Assembly: GCA_050288625.1 (NCBI GenBank)
Contig: JBNKEE010000047.1
Coordinates: forward strand, 1 to 64,000
Source of the DNA: JAAGZL01 sp050288625
GTDB taxonomy: Bacteria; Pseudomonadota; Gammaproteobacteria; Chromatiales; Chromatiaceae
DNA: 64,000 bases
Reading direction: 5' to 3'
Of the stretch, positions 50,828-59,073 are shown piece after piece. Positions within the stretch are counted from its first letter, which is position 1. Every line of letters starts with the position of its first letter. The notes beneath the pieces were generated by a model, which was not told where the DNA came from, made no database searches, and saw only the letters and a list, made by a program, of their open reading frames with translations. The translations under genes and the position numbers were made by a program.

Positions 50828-52576
50828 ATGCAGGATAGAAACGGCCTCAAAACCTATCTTAGATTGCTGTCGTATGTGCGCCCGTACGTACCGGCGTTTC
50901 TTGTCAGTGTGGTCGGTTATATGCTGTTTGCCTGGACCATGCCTGCCTTTGCCAAGCTAATAGAATGGTTTGTGGAAGGGCTCCAGGGTGGAGATGAGAA
51001 ATACCTATTCTATGTACCAATGTTGGCGGTCGCCATCGCCATCTTCCGCGGCATAGGTTTCTACCTAGGCAACTATTTCCTGGCCAAAGTATCCTACGGG
51101 GTGGTGCACGACCTGAGGGTAGATCTTTTCAATCGACTATTGGAGTTGCCCAACTACTATTTTGACCGGAACAACTCAGGACACCTTATATCCAGGATTA
51201 CCTACAATGTAACCCTAGTCACCACCGCCGCGACAGATTCCATAAAGACCGTCATCAGAGAGGGGCTGACAATACTTTTTGTGCTTGGGTATCTGTTGTT
51301 ATCCAACTGGAGACTCACCCTGGTTTTTCTGGTGGTTATGGGAATCATGGCAGTGATTGTTTCTCATGTTGGTAAGCGATTGCGCAAACTGAGCCATAAG
51401 ATACAAAATGCAATGGGGGATGTAACTCATGTGGCCTCAGAGAGCATAAACGGTAATCAGGTGGTGCGCAGCTATGGTGGCGAAGAGTATGAGAAGAAAC
51501 GTTTCTTTGACGCCAGCTGGAATAATCTACGACAAAATATGAAGATGGTGCGAGTAAGTTCCATCAACACCCCGGTGCTACAATTCCTGGTAATCCTGTC
51601 TGTGGCCATTGTCATGTTTCTGGTGCTACAGATGCGCGCCACAGGCACCGTAGCCGAATTAGTGGCCTTTGTCATGGCCGCCACCATGATGCCCAAGCCG
51701 ATACGCCAATTGAGCGAGGTCTACGGCAATATCCAGAAGGGCATAGCCGCCTGCGAGAACATCTTTGAGCAAATAGATGAAGAGGCGGAGGAAGACTTTG
51801 GCACCGTTGAGATAGCAAGGGTTTCTGGCAGCATCAGCTTCAGTGAACTCGAGTTCAGTTACCAAGGATCTGAGCAAAAAGTTCTGCGGGGAATAGACCT
51901 TGAGATCGCACCTGGAGAGATGATCGCATTTGTGGGTCGGTCCGGCAGCGGCAAGACTACCATCACGAACCTGCTGTTGCGTTTCTATAACCCCACATCC
52001 GGACATATCTTGGTGGATGGTATCCCGATACAGGATTATAAACTGCGCAATCTACGCGAACAGATCGCCCTGGTCAGCCAGAACACCACCCTTTTCAATG
52101 ACACAGTGGCACGTAATATCGCCTATGGTTCTTTAGGCGACAAGAGTGAATCCAATATCATTCAGGCTGCCGAGGCGGCATATGCTATGGAATTTATCCA
52201 GCGCATGGATGACGGATTGGACACACTCATCGGGGAAGACGGTGTATTGCTGTCCGGTGGTCAACGTCAACGCCTCGCCATCGCGCGGGCCTTTCTCAAA
52301 GATGCTCCCATATTGATCCTGGACGAAGCCACATCCGCACTAGATACAGAGTCGGAGAGGAATATACAGGAGGCGCTAAAACATCTGGCCAAAGGACGGA
52401 CCACGCTGGTGGTAGCCCATCGCCTCTCAACCATTGAGGGAGCAGACAGGATTGTAGTGCTCAAGGATGGGCAAATCGTCGAAAGCGGCAAACACGATGA
52501 ACTTCTGGCCCTGGACGGAGAATATACCTCGCTGTATAAGACTCAATTCGAGTCACAGGAATCAGAATCAGACTAG
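50828..52576 (+). CDS. msbA: Lipid A export ABC transporter MsbA
   Basis: MsbA flips lipid A-core to the outer leaflet of the inner membrane. The 582-residue half-transporter has six transmembrane segments (residues 1-320) and an ATPase domain with Walker A FVGRSGSGKTT, signature LLSGGQRQRLAIARAF and Walker B PILILDEATSALD. It matches the family length of 582. It overlaps the convergent cysQ gene by 9 nt. lpxK, the usual neighbour, is not here. Confidence 0.94.
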   Translation: MQDRNGLKTYLRLLSYVRPYVPAFLVSVVGYMLFAWTMPAFAKLIEWFVEGLQGGDEKYLFYVPMLAVAIAIFRGIGFYLGNYFLAKVSYGVVHDLRVDLFNRLLELPNYYFDRNNSGHLISRITYNVTLVTTAATDSIKTVIREGLTILFVLGYLLLSNWRLTLVFLVVMGIMAVIVSHVGKRLRKLSHKIQNAMGDVTHVASESINGNQVVRSYGGEEYEKKRFFDASWNNLRQNMKMVRVSSINTPVLQFLVILSVAIVMFLVLQMRATGTVAELVAFVMAATMMPKPIRQLSEVYGNIQKGIAACENIFEQIDEEAEEDFGTVEIARVSGSISFSELEFSYQGSEQKVLRGIDLEIAPGEMIAFVGRSGSGKTTITNLLLRFYNPTSGHILVDGIPIQDYKLRNLREQIALVSQNTTLFNDTVARNIAYGSLGDKSESNIIQAAEAAYAMEFIQRMDDGLDTLIGEDGVLLSGGQRQRLAIARAFLKDAPILILDEATSALDTESERNIQEALKHLAKGRTTLVVAHRLSTIEGADRIVVLKDGQIVESGKHDELLALDGEYTSLYKTQFESQESESD

Positions 52577-53365
52577 ATACCTGGACCAATCTTCGTCCAG
52601 ATCACCGAAAACAAAAAAATCCGGGTTCAGCAACGACTCTTTTTTATTGTAACCAAGGGGCTGCATGTTAGTGTCGGTAAGCCTGCCCCCAGCCGCCTCC
52701 ACTATGGCTTGGGCCGCTCCTGTATCCCATTCAGATGTAGGACCCAGGCGTGGATATATATCTGCCATGCCCTCGGCCACCAAGCACGACTTCAGGGAAC
52801 TGCCCATACTGATGATCTCGTGTTCCCCCAGGTTTTCCAGATAGCGTTTCAACCTCTCGCCGGCGTGGGAGCGGCTGCCAGCCACTCGGATTGCGGAGCC
52901 GTGCTTCGAAGTCACAGAGATAGATTCCGCAGCACTATCGGGCAGCTGCTTAAACGCGCCACCATCTATCGATCCATAATATGTGACCTTGGATACAGGG
53001 ACATATATGACGCCCAGGATCGGTCGTCCGCCGTCTATTAACGCGATATTGACGGTAAACTCACCGTTACGTTTTACAAACTCCTTGGTGCCGTCCAGAG
53101 GGTCGATCAGCCAGTATCTTTCCCAGGTCTTACGTAGAGAGTAAGGGATCTTGGCGGACTCTTCCGACAGAATAGGTATCTCCGGAGTCAACTCCAGCAA
53201 GCTATTGGTGATGACATTATGGGCAGCCAGATCTGCTTCAGTCAGGGGAGATAGATCAGATTTTTCGTATACAGAAAAGTCGGTTTCATAGATCTTGAGG
53301 ATCGCCTCGCCGGCACCCACAGCAATCTCAATGAGCTTATCCATTGGTGGTAGTTTCTTGTTCAT
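52568..53365 (-). CDS. cysQ: 3'(2'),5'-bisphosphate nucleotidase CysQ
   Basis: CysQ removes the 3'-phosphate from PAP during sulfate assimilation. The metal-site motifs LSEESAKI, DPLDGTKEFVKRNGEFTVNIALI and WDTGAAQAIVEAAGG are complete. The start is uncertain. I use ATG 53365 (265 residues, leaving 35 nt from nudE), while ATG 53344 also fits; the longest frame to 53413 overlaps nudE and adds residues without similarity. The cysQ-nudE pair is as in Pseudomonas. Confidence 0.94.
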   Translation of the reverse strand: MNKKLPPMDKLIEIAVGAGEAILKIYETDFSVYEKSDLSPLTEADLAAHNVITNSLLELTPEIPILSEESAKIPYSLRKTWERYWLIDPLDGTKEFVKRNGEFTVNIALIDGGRPILGVIYVPVSKVTYYGSIDGGAFKQLPDSAAESISVTSKHGSAIRVAGSRSHAGERLKRYLENLGEHEIISMGSSLKSCLVAEGMADIYPRLGPTSEWDTGAAQAIVEAAGGRLTDTNMQPLGYNKKESLLNPDFFVFGDLDEDWSRYLV

Positions 53366-53400
53366 GGGGTCAGCAGTGTTATATACAAATGTAAAAAAGT

Positions 53401-53964
53401 CTAATCTCTCCATGTTGCGGTCGTTTTCCGCATCATCTCTCTTACTAGAAAAAGGGCGGCTATGGAGCGAGCCTCGGTAAAGTCATCCTGCTGCAGTAGC
53501 CTGTCTACATCACCCAGCTTCCAAGGTACCACCTCTATCTCCTCGGGTTCGTCACCCTCAATCTTATTTTCATATAGATCCCTGGCCAGCACTATATGCG
53601 TGGTGTGACTCAGATAGCCAGGGGCGATGGAAAAGGAGTGGATATGTTCGAGCTTGTTGGCACCAAACCCGGTCTCTTCCTGTATCTCCCGATCGGCCGC
53701 ACTCAACATGTCTTCGCCATCTTCTATGTGTCCTTTGGGGAAAGCCAGCTCATAGCGGTCGGTTCCAGCCGCATACTCCCTAATCAGCAACACCGTATCT
53801 CTATCTAACAAAGGGACTACTAGCACTGCGCCCTGTTTTGAGCCGATTATGCATTGGTACTTGCGTTGCTCACCATTAGTGAACTCCAGATCCAACTCCT
53901 CTATGTTGAATACCCCGGTGTGGATGATGCGACGACGTGAATGTATGCTAGGTTTTTTGCTCAT
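53401..53964 (-). CDS. nudE: ADP compounds hydrolase NudE
   Basis: NudE hydrolyses ADP-ribose and NADH-type compounds. The 187-residue protein contains the Nudix box GHIEDGEDMLSAADREIQEETGFGA with the REIQEE catalytic core, followed by the LEHIHSFSIAPGYLSHTTHIVLARDLY region typical of NudE. It heads a two-gene unit with cysQ and is divergent from yrfG. Confidence 0.94.
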   Translation of the reverse strand: MSKKPSIHSRRRIIHTGVFNIEELDLEFTNGEQRKYQCIIGSKQGAVLVVPLLDRDTVLLIREYAAGTDRYELAFPKGHIEDGEDMLSAADREIQEETGFGANKLEHIHSFSIAPGYLSHTTHIVLARDLYENKIEGDEPEEIEVVPWKLGDVDRLLQQDDFTEARSIAALFLVREMMRKTTATWRD

Positions 53965-54046
53965 AATACTTCCGAAACGATCTTTATTCAGTATAGTGTA
54001 CCTTCAATCCACCAATTCGAGTTAATAGCGTGAAGAAGAGATAATC

Positions 54047-54703
54047 ATGATCGACTGGAAACAGATCGATACTGTATTTTTGGACATGGATGGCACCTTG
54101 CTGGATCTACACTTCGATACACACTTCTGGTTGGAGCACGTGCCCAGGAGGTATGCAGAGGCCCAAAACCTAACACTAGAGCGATCTAAACAGGAGCTGT
54201 ACGGACGTTACAAGGATATAGAGGGGACACTGGAGTGGTACTCGGTTGACCATTGGAGCCGTGAGCTAGGGCTGGATATCGCACTACTGAAACAAGAAGT
54301 TGATCATCTTATCGCCGTACATCCTCATGTGGTGGAATTTCTAAACTCCATGCACATACTGGGCAAACGAACTCTGCTGGTCACCAATGCCCACCAAAAA
54401 TCCTTGGAGCTGAAACTTGATAGAACAAAACTAAGCGGACATTTGGATGGGATCATATGCTCCCATGACCTGGGGCACGCCAAAGAGTCGCCGGAGTTCT
54501 GGCCGAGACTACAACAATTGGAACCATTCGAGAAAAAGAAGACGCTGTTTGTGGATGACAGCGTTGCGGTGCTGCATTCTGCCGAGGAGTACGGTATCAA
54601 GTGGTTGCTGATGATATTAAAACCAGACACAAAAGCCCCTTTGAAAAACGCAGAGCATTTCCCTGCAATACATGACTTTTCCGAGATTATGCCTGCTATT
54701 TAG
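54047..54703 (+). CDS. yrfG: GMP/IMP nucleotidase YrfG (HAD family)
   Basis: The 218-residue HAD hydrolase has motif I VFLDMDGTLLDL, motif II LLVTNAHQK, and motif III/IV FVDDSVAVLHSAEEYGIK. YrfG-type proteins dephosphorylate GMP and IMP. It is divergent from nudE, as in Pseudomonas, which supports the assignment over other HAD enzymes. The 3' end overlaps the convergent YkgJ-family gene by 8 nt. Confidence 0.92.
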   Translation: MIDWKQIDTVFLDMDGTLLDLHFDTHFWLEHVPRRYAEAQNLTLERSKQELYGRYKDIEGTLEWYSVDHWSRELGLDIALLKQEVDHLIAVHPHVVEFLNSMHILGKRTLLVTNAHQKSLELKLDRTKLSGHLDGIICSHDLGHAKESPEFWPRLQQLEPFEKKKTLFVDDSVAVLHSAEEYGIKWLLMILKPDTKAPLKNAEHFPAIHDFSEIMPAI

Positions 54704-55082
54704 CTGGGTACTTGCCCCACTTCTTAAAACGTTTTTTGCAGTACTTAAGCAGTTGCTCGTAGTTCTTGAAATGTAGCTCAAAGCCGTCTTCGGCCGGGGC
54801 ATCAAATTCGCACCAGTCATTTTCATAGTCGCGACAGATTTGGGGCCTGGTCTCATAGATACCGCAGCGACCGTCCTCCTGGATATGTTCACACCTGCCT
54901 TGGAACAGCAGATACCACTCTCCTTCATCCCTATAGACCTCAACCCCCTTATGGGAAATCTGCCATAGCAGATGATCAAAATCTTCCTTAGAGCGCGGAG
55001 CATCACCCAACGCCTCTGTGGTGTAGGTACAGCATTTAGTATTTGTGCAGCGGGAGCACTTATCTTTTGTCTCTTTGCCCAT
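54696..55082 (-). CDS. YkgJ family cysteine cluster protein
   Basis: The 128-residue protein has the YkgJ-type cysteine pattern (CSRCTNTKCCTY near the N-terminus, then FQGRCEHIQEDGRCGIYETRPQICRDY and EC-like DWCEFD), predicted to bind zinc or iron. The family's function is unclear. It lies 6 nt downstream of rhlB on the same strand, so it is probably cotranscribed. Confidence 0.88.
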   Translation of the reverse strand: MGKETKDKCSRCTNTKCCTYTTEALGDAPRSKEDFDHLLWQISHKGVEVYRDEGEWYLLFQGRCEHIQEDGRCGIYETRPQICRDYENDWCEFDAPAEDGFELHFKNYEQLLKYCKKRFKKWGKYPAK

Positions 55083-55088
55083 GGGATA

Positions 55089-56426
55089 CTAATCTTTAGA
55101 TTCCGGTTTGCGCGGTTTTCTGCTGCGGCGTCTCTTTTTATCGCCCTCTTTGTGTCCACCTTTATGCCCGCCGGACTTGTGTTTGTGCGACCCTCCTTTG
55201 CCTCGTGGATTGCGACTGCCGTGCTCCGGGCGTTTCCTGCTCTTGGGATCGATCTCTGCCAACAACTCCTGAGTCACCGGTTGCATCTCAATACGATGTC
55301 CGATGTAGGTCTCGATATCGGGCAAGGAGAAAGAGTAGGTCTCACAGGCGAAACTGATGGCGTCACCGCTGGCGCCGGCACGGGCAGTACGCCCGATCCT
55401 GTGTACATAGTCTTCCGCATCTTCCGGCAGGTCATAATTGATGACATGACTTACATCCGGGATATGCAGGCCGCGCGCAGCCACATCTGTGGCCACCAGT
55501 ACCGGCAGTTCTCCGGACTGGAACTCACCCAACAGGCGCATGCGTTTCTTCTGCGGCACGTCTCCGGAGAGTACAGCGGCCTTGAAGCCGTTGCCTTCCA
55601 GAAAGCCCCATACCAGATCGGCCACGCGCTTGGTATTGACAAAGACGATGCTGCGTCTGGGGTCCATATGGCGTAACAACCCGATCAGAAGAGATACCTT
55701 CTCATCGTTGGCGGTCATATAACAGACCTGCTTGACCTTGTCAGCGGTCACCTTGTCCGCCTCGATCTTGACCTCCTGCGGATTATCCATATGTTCGTAG
55801 GCCAATTCGGTTACACGGTATGATAGTGTGGCGGAAAATAGCATGCCGAGACGGTGCTTCGGTTTAGGCATACGACGCAGCAGATAGCGGATATCCTTGA
55901 TAAACCCCAGGTCGAACATGCGGTCCGCCTCGTCCAGAACCATCACCTGCACCGCCTTGAGATCGAATATCCCCTGTTTGAAATAATCGATGAGTCGGCC
56001 TGGGGTACCAATCAATATATCCACACCCTCTTCTAACTGTTTTCTCTGTTGTTCATAGCCAGTGCCACCGAAAACCAGGCCCAGGTTGAATCCCGTGTGT
56101 TTCCCCAGAAGCTCCGCATCTTTATGGATCTGTATCGCTAGCTCTCTGGTAGGAGCAAGCATGATTGCCCGAGGTTGGGTGATCTTTCTATCTTCATGGG
56201 CTGGGTTATCTAAAAGATATTGCATGCATGCAACCAGGAATGCCGCCGTCTTTCCTGTTCCAGTCTGGGCCTGACCGGCAACATCCTTACCCTGGAGGGC
56301 AATCGGAATAGTCTGCGCCTGAATGGGGGTACAGAAGGAAAACCCTGCCTCTTCAATGCCTTGCATTATCATTTCGTTCAGATTGAAACTACTGAACTCT
56401 ATCTTTGTTAGGTGCTTATCAGTCAT
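55089..56426 (-). CDS. rhlB: ATP-dependent RNA helicase RhlB
   Basis: RhlB unwinds RNA in the degradosome. The 445-residue DEAD-box protein has motif I AQTGTGKT, DEAD, SAT, and motif VI HRIGRTARAG. The 50-residue C-terminal tail is basic and low complexity, with repeated HK-GG units (GGSHKHKSGGHKGGHKEG) and RRRSRKPRKP. It is divergent from trxA-rho, the classic neighbourhood. Confidence 0.95.
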   Translation of the reverse strand: MTDKHLTKIEFSSFNLNEMIMQGIEEAGFSFCTPIQAQTIPIALQGKDVAGQAQTGTGKTAAFLVACMQYLLDNPAHEDRKITQPRAIMLAPTRELAIQIHKDAELLGKHTGFNLGLVFGGTGYEQQRKQLEEGVDILIGTPGRLIDYFKQGIFDLKAVQVMVLDEADRMFDLGFIKDIRYLLRRMPKPKHRLGMLFSATLSYRVTELAYEHMDNPQEVKIEADKVTADKVKQVCYMTANDEKVSLLIGLLRHMDPRRSIVFVNTKRVADLVWGFLEGNGFKAAVLSGDVPQKKRMRLLGEFQSGELPVLVATDVAARGLHIPDVSHVINYDLPEDAEDYVHRIGRTARAGASGDAISFACETYSFSLPDIETYIGHRIEMQPVTQELLAEIDPKSRKRPEHGSRNPRGKGGSHKHKSGGHKGGHKEGDKKRRRSRKPRKPESKD

Positions 56427-56583
56427 GGTGGGCTAGGATACAGCAATTTCCGTGAGGTTGGGACTTGCAATGAACAATAGTTTCGGATGAAATAAGATTT
56501 CAGGCGCTTGGGGAGAGCGCGTTTCTGGATAGATGTATCATTGATACCCCATAGATTAATTTCTTGTAGATTTTGGAAACGCC

Positions 56584-56599
56584 GGTGCGGTTCCGCACC
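56584..56599. promoter_or_regulatory. Hairpin in the trxA leader
   Basis: GGTGCGG-TT-CCGCACC is a perfect 7-bp inverted repeat 40 nt before the trxA start. No U-tract follows. It could be an mRNA 5' hairpin or an operator; nothing shows which. Confidence 0.3.
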
Positions 56600-56638
56600 T
56601 TCAGGCGCGATTAACTAACTGATTTGGAGAAATAGCTA

Positions 56639-56965
56639 GTGAGTGAGCAGATTGTTCATGTGACGGACGATTCTTTTGAAAGCGATGTCCTCCAGTCCGG
56701 AGAACCGGTACTGGTAGACTATTGGGCGGAGTGGTGCGGCCCTTGCAAGATGATTGCACCGGTATTGGAAGAGGTGGCAGGCAAATATGCCGGTCGCGTC
56801 AAAATCGCCAAGCTCAATATTGATGACAACCCAAATACCCCTCCACGTTATGGCATCCGCGGCATCCCAACTCTTATGCTGTTTAAGAATGGCGAGGTTG
56901 AGGCTACCAAGGTGGGGGCTGTCTCTCTTTCACAACTGACAGCATTTATTGATAGCAATATTTGA
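56639..56965 (+). CDS. trxA: Thioredoxin 1
   Basis: The 108-residue thioredoxin reduces protein disulfides with the WCGPC active site in DYWAEWCGPCKMIAPVL. The cis-proline loop GIRGIPTLMLF is present. It starts with GTG 56639, with GGAG about 12 nt before. Standard trxA-rho order with a 204-nt gap. Confidence 0.97.
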   Translation: MSEQIVHVTDDSFESDVLQSGEPVLVDYWAEWCGPCKMIAPVLEEVAGKYAGRVKIAKLNIDDNPNTPPRYGIRGIPTLMLFKNGEVEATKVGAVSLSQLTAFIDSNI

Positions 56966-57169
56966 GTTTTGTTCTAAACTGCTAAACAAATAGTTGGCTG
57001 CGCTCCAGGAGAGTGCTAGAATCTCGACATTCGACACACTCCTGTGAGTGCTGTTCCAATAAAACAGTAACTACCCCAAACAAGACGTTTCCCTGAATCG
57101 AGCTACGTACTCCGCCTGAGGCGTACCTTTCTACCTTTCCTGTATTAAGATCAAAATATCGAATAAATC
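56966..57169 (+). promoter_or_regulatory. rho upstream leader region
   Basis: This 204-nt stretch has no supported gene. It holds an interrupted inverted repeat GTACTCCGCCTGAGGCGTAC at 57107-57126 and a weaker one around CACTCCTGTGAGTG near 57040. rho leaders are autoregulated by Rho in E. coli, so such structures may matter here, but nothing more can be read. Confidence 0.35.
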
Positions 57170-58426
57170 ATGAATCTTACTGAACTAAAGAAAATGCCAG
57201 TTTCGGAACTGGCCGAACTTTCCCGTGAAATGAATATCGAGGGGCTTGGCCGTTCCCGCAAGCAAGACCTCATCTTTGCCATCCTCAAGGCCCATGCCAA
57301 AAAAGGCGAAGACATCTATGGAGACGGCGTGCTGGAAATACTCCAGGATGGATTCGGGTTTTTACGTTCGGCAGATAGCTCCTATCTGGCTGGTCCTGAT
57401 GATATCTATGTGTCGCCCAGCCAGATAAGACGCTTCAGCCTACGCACCGGCGATACCATAGAAGGAAAGATACGACCGCCCAAAGACGGAGAAAGATATT
57501 TTGCCCTACTCAAGGTCAGTCAGATCAACTTTGATAGCCCTGAGAACGCCAAGAACAAGATCCTGTTTGAGAACTTCACACCACTGTTTGCCAACGAAAA
57601 GTTTGAACTAGAACTTGGCAACGGCAGCACCGAAGACATTACTGCACGCACCATAGAGTTGTGTGCCCCCATCGGCAAGGGACAGCGAGGTCTGATCGTG
57701 TCACCACCCAAGGCGGGCAAGACCATGCTGATGCAGAACATCGCACAGTCCATCGCCCACAATCATCCTGAGAGCCATCTGATCGTGCTGCTTATCGACG
57801 AGCGACCGGAAGAGGTGACAGAGATGGCGCGTTCAGTTCGAGGAGAGGTGATCTCGTCCACATTCGACGAACCAGCGGCCCGTCATGTCCAGGTAGCCGA
57901 AATGGTGATCGAAAAGGCCAAGCGCCTAGTAGAGCACAAGAAAGACGTAGTCATCCTGCTAGATTCCATAACTCGTCTGGCCCGCGCCTACAACACCGTG
58001 ATCCCATCATCCGGTAAAGTGCTAACCGGTGGCGTGGACGCCAACGCCCTACACCGCCCCAAACGCTTCTTCGGCGCTGCGCGTAATGTGGAAGAAGGTG
58101 GCAGCCTGACTATAATCGCCACAGCGCTGGTGGAGACCGGCTCCCGTATGGACGATGTCATCTATGAAGAGTTCAAAGGCACCGGTAATATGGAGGTGCA
58201 TCTGGACCGTCGTATAGCGGAAAAGCGCATCTTCCCTGCTATCAACATCAACCGCTCCGGTACCAGGCGTGAGGACCTACTAATGAAGGAGAGTGATCTG
58301 CAGAAGATGTGGATCCTGCGCAAGATCCTGCATCCAATGGACGAACTCGCCGCCATGGAGTTCCTGTATGACAAGCTCAAGGTCACCAAGACCAATAACG
58401 AGTTCTTCGATGCCATGAAGCGTTGA
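57170..58426 (+). CDS. rho: Transcription termination factor Rho
   Basis: The 418-residue hexameric helicase has an N-terminal RNA-binding cold-shock domain (DGVLEILQDGFGFLRSADSSYL), Walker A VSPPKAGKTMLMQ, Walker B LIVLLIDERPEEVTEM, and the Q/R loops LTGGVDANALHRPKRFFGAARN. It is one residue shorter than E. coli Rho. A clear terminator follows 22 nt after the stop. Confidence 0.98.
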   Translation: MNLTELKKMPVSELAELSREMNIEGLGRSRKQDLIFAILKAHAKKGEDIYGDGVLEILQDGFGFLRSADSSYLAGPDDIYVSPSQIRRFSLRTGDTIEGKIRPPKDGERYFALLKVSQINFDSPENAKNKILFENFTPLFANEKFELELGNGSTEDITARTIELCAPIGKGQRGLIVSPPKAGKTMLMQNIAQSIAHNHPESHLIVLLIDERPEEVTEMARSVRGEVISSTFDEPAARHVQVAEMVIEKAKRLVEHKKDVVILLDSITRLARAYNTVIPSSGKVLTGGVDANALHRPKRFFGAARNVEEGGSLTIIATALVETGSRMDDVIYEEFKGTGNMEVHLDRRIAEKRIFPAININRSGTRREDLLMKESDLQKMWILRKILHPMDELAAMEFLYDKLKVTKTNNEFFDAMKR

Positions 58427-58447
58427 TACAGTAATTTGCTGTTAGTT

Positions 58448-58475
58448 AAAAGGCCATCTCAAGGGATGGCCTTTT
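58448..58475 (+). terminator. Rho-independent terminator after rho
   Basis: An 11-bp stem AAAAGGCCATC/GATGGCCTTTT with a 6-nt TCAAGG loop is followed by a T-rich tract TTTGTTG. It directly follows rho. Confidence 0.92.
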
Positions 58476-58586
58476 TGTTGCCTTCCCTTAATCCAGCAAC
58501 TTAATAACAGAATCCAATGGTTTCACGGAACTATGCCAGCAGGTCATTGCGAAATACGATTATGATTATTTAATTAAGATGGTTAT

Positions 58587-58931
58587 TTATTCAATCAATT
58601 CGCCCAACTTGCTATGTTTAGATTTGATTTGCTGAATATGATTGTCGTACTTCATCATTTTCAGTTCTGACTCAACAATCAAGTACGCGCCGAAAATGAT
58701 CAAACCCAGACATAGCACACTAAGCGGGATAAGCAGGTGCAAGGTATGAAAAACATCATAAAACTTCGAGGTGGCTATCAGAAAACTTATGGCCGACATA
58801 GGTAGGGCTAAAACCGCTATGCCTGTGCGTAACACGGATAATGCGGTTCGTTTTTCAGCCAACAGAAGCTCAACCTCGCCTATGGCAGAAGAGTCGATTT
58901 TGCCGGCATTGAAATCAGATGATTCTTTCAT
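58587..58931 (-). CDS. DUF202-like small membrane protein
   Basis: The 114-residue protein has an N-terminal soluble stretch, then the DUF202-like motif LLAEKRTALSVLRTGIAVLALPMS (compare NERTFLAWxRT of YidH), and two transmembrane segments (about residues 35-55 and 66-88). The C-terminus is a charged helix. Function unknown. It is 142 nt downstream of the kinase-like gene and may have its own promoter. Confidence 0.75.
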   Translation of the reverse strand: MKESSDFNAGKIDSSAIGEVELLLAEKRTALSVLRTGIAVLALPMSAISFLIATSKFYDVFHTLHLLIPLSVLCLGLIIFGAYLIVESELKMMKYDNHIQQIKSKHSKLGELIE

Positions 58932-59021
58932 ATCTTAATGCCTAGCCATTCGACATTTTAAGAATAGTATTGGTTCAGAGCCGTAGAGTGCAATCACCAA
59001 CGGGCATTGCGTCGAACTAAA

Positions 59022-59046
59022 TAACCACACTGTGAGGTTGTGGTTA
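59022..59046 (-). terminator. Possible terminator of the kinase-like gene
   Basis: Reading the minus strand, TAACCACA and TGTGGTTA form an 8-bp stem with a 9-nt loop, followed by TTTAGTT. It is 28 nt past the stop at 59074. The U-tract is weak. Confidence 0.4.
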
Positions 59047-59073
59047 AACCCCATCTTTATCAGCGCCTATAGT

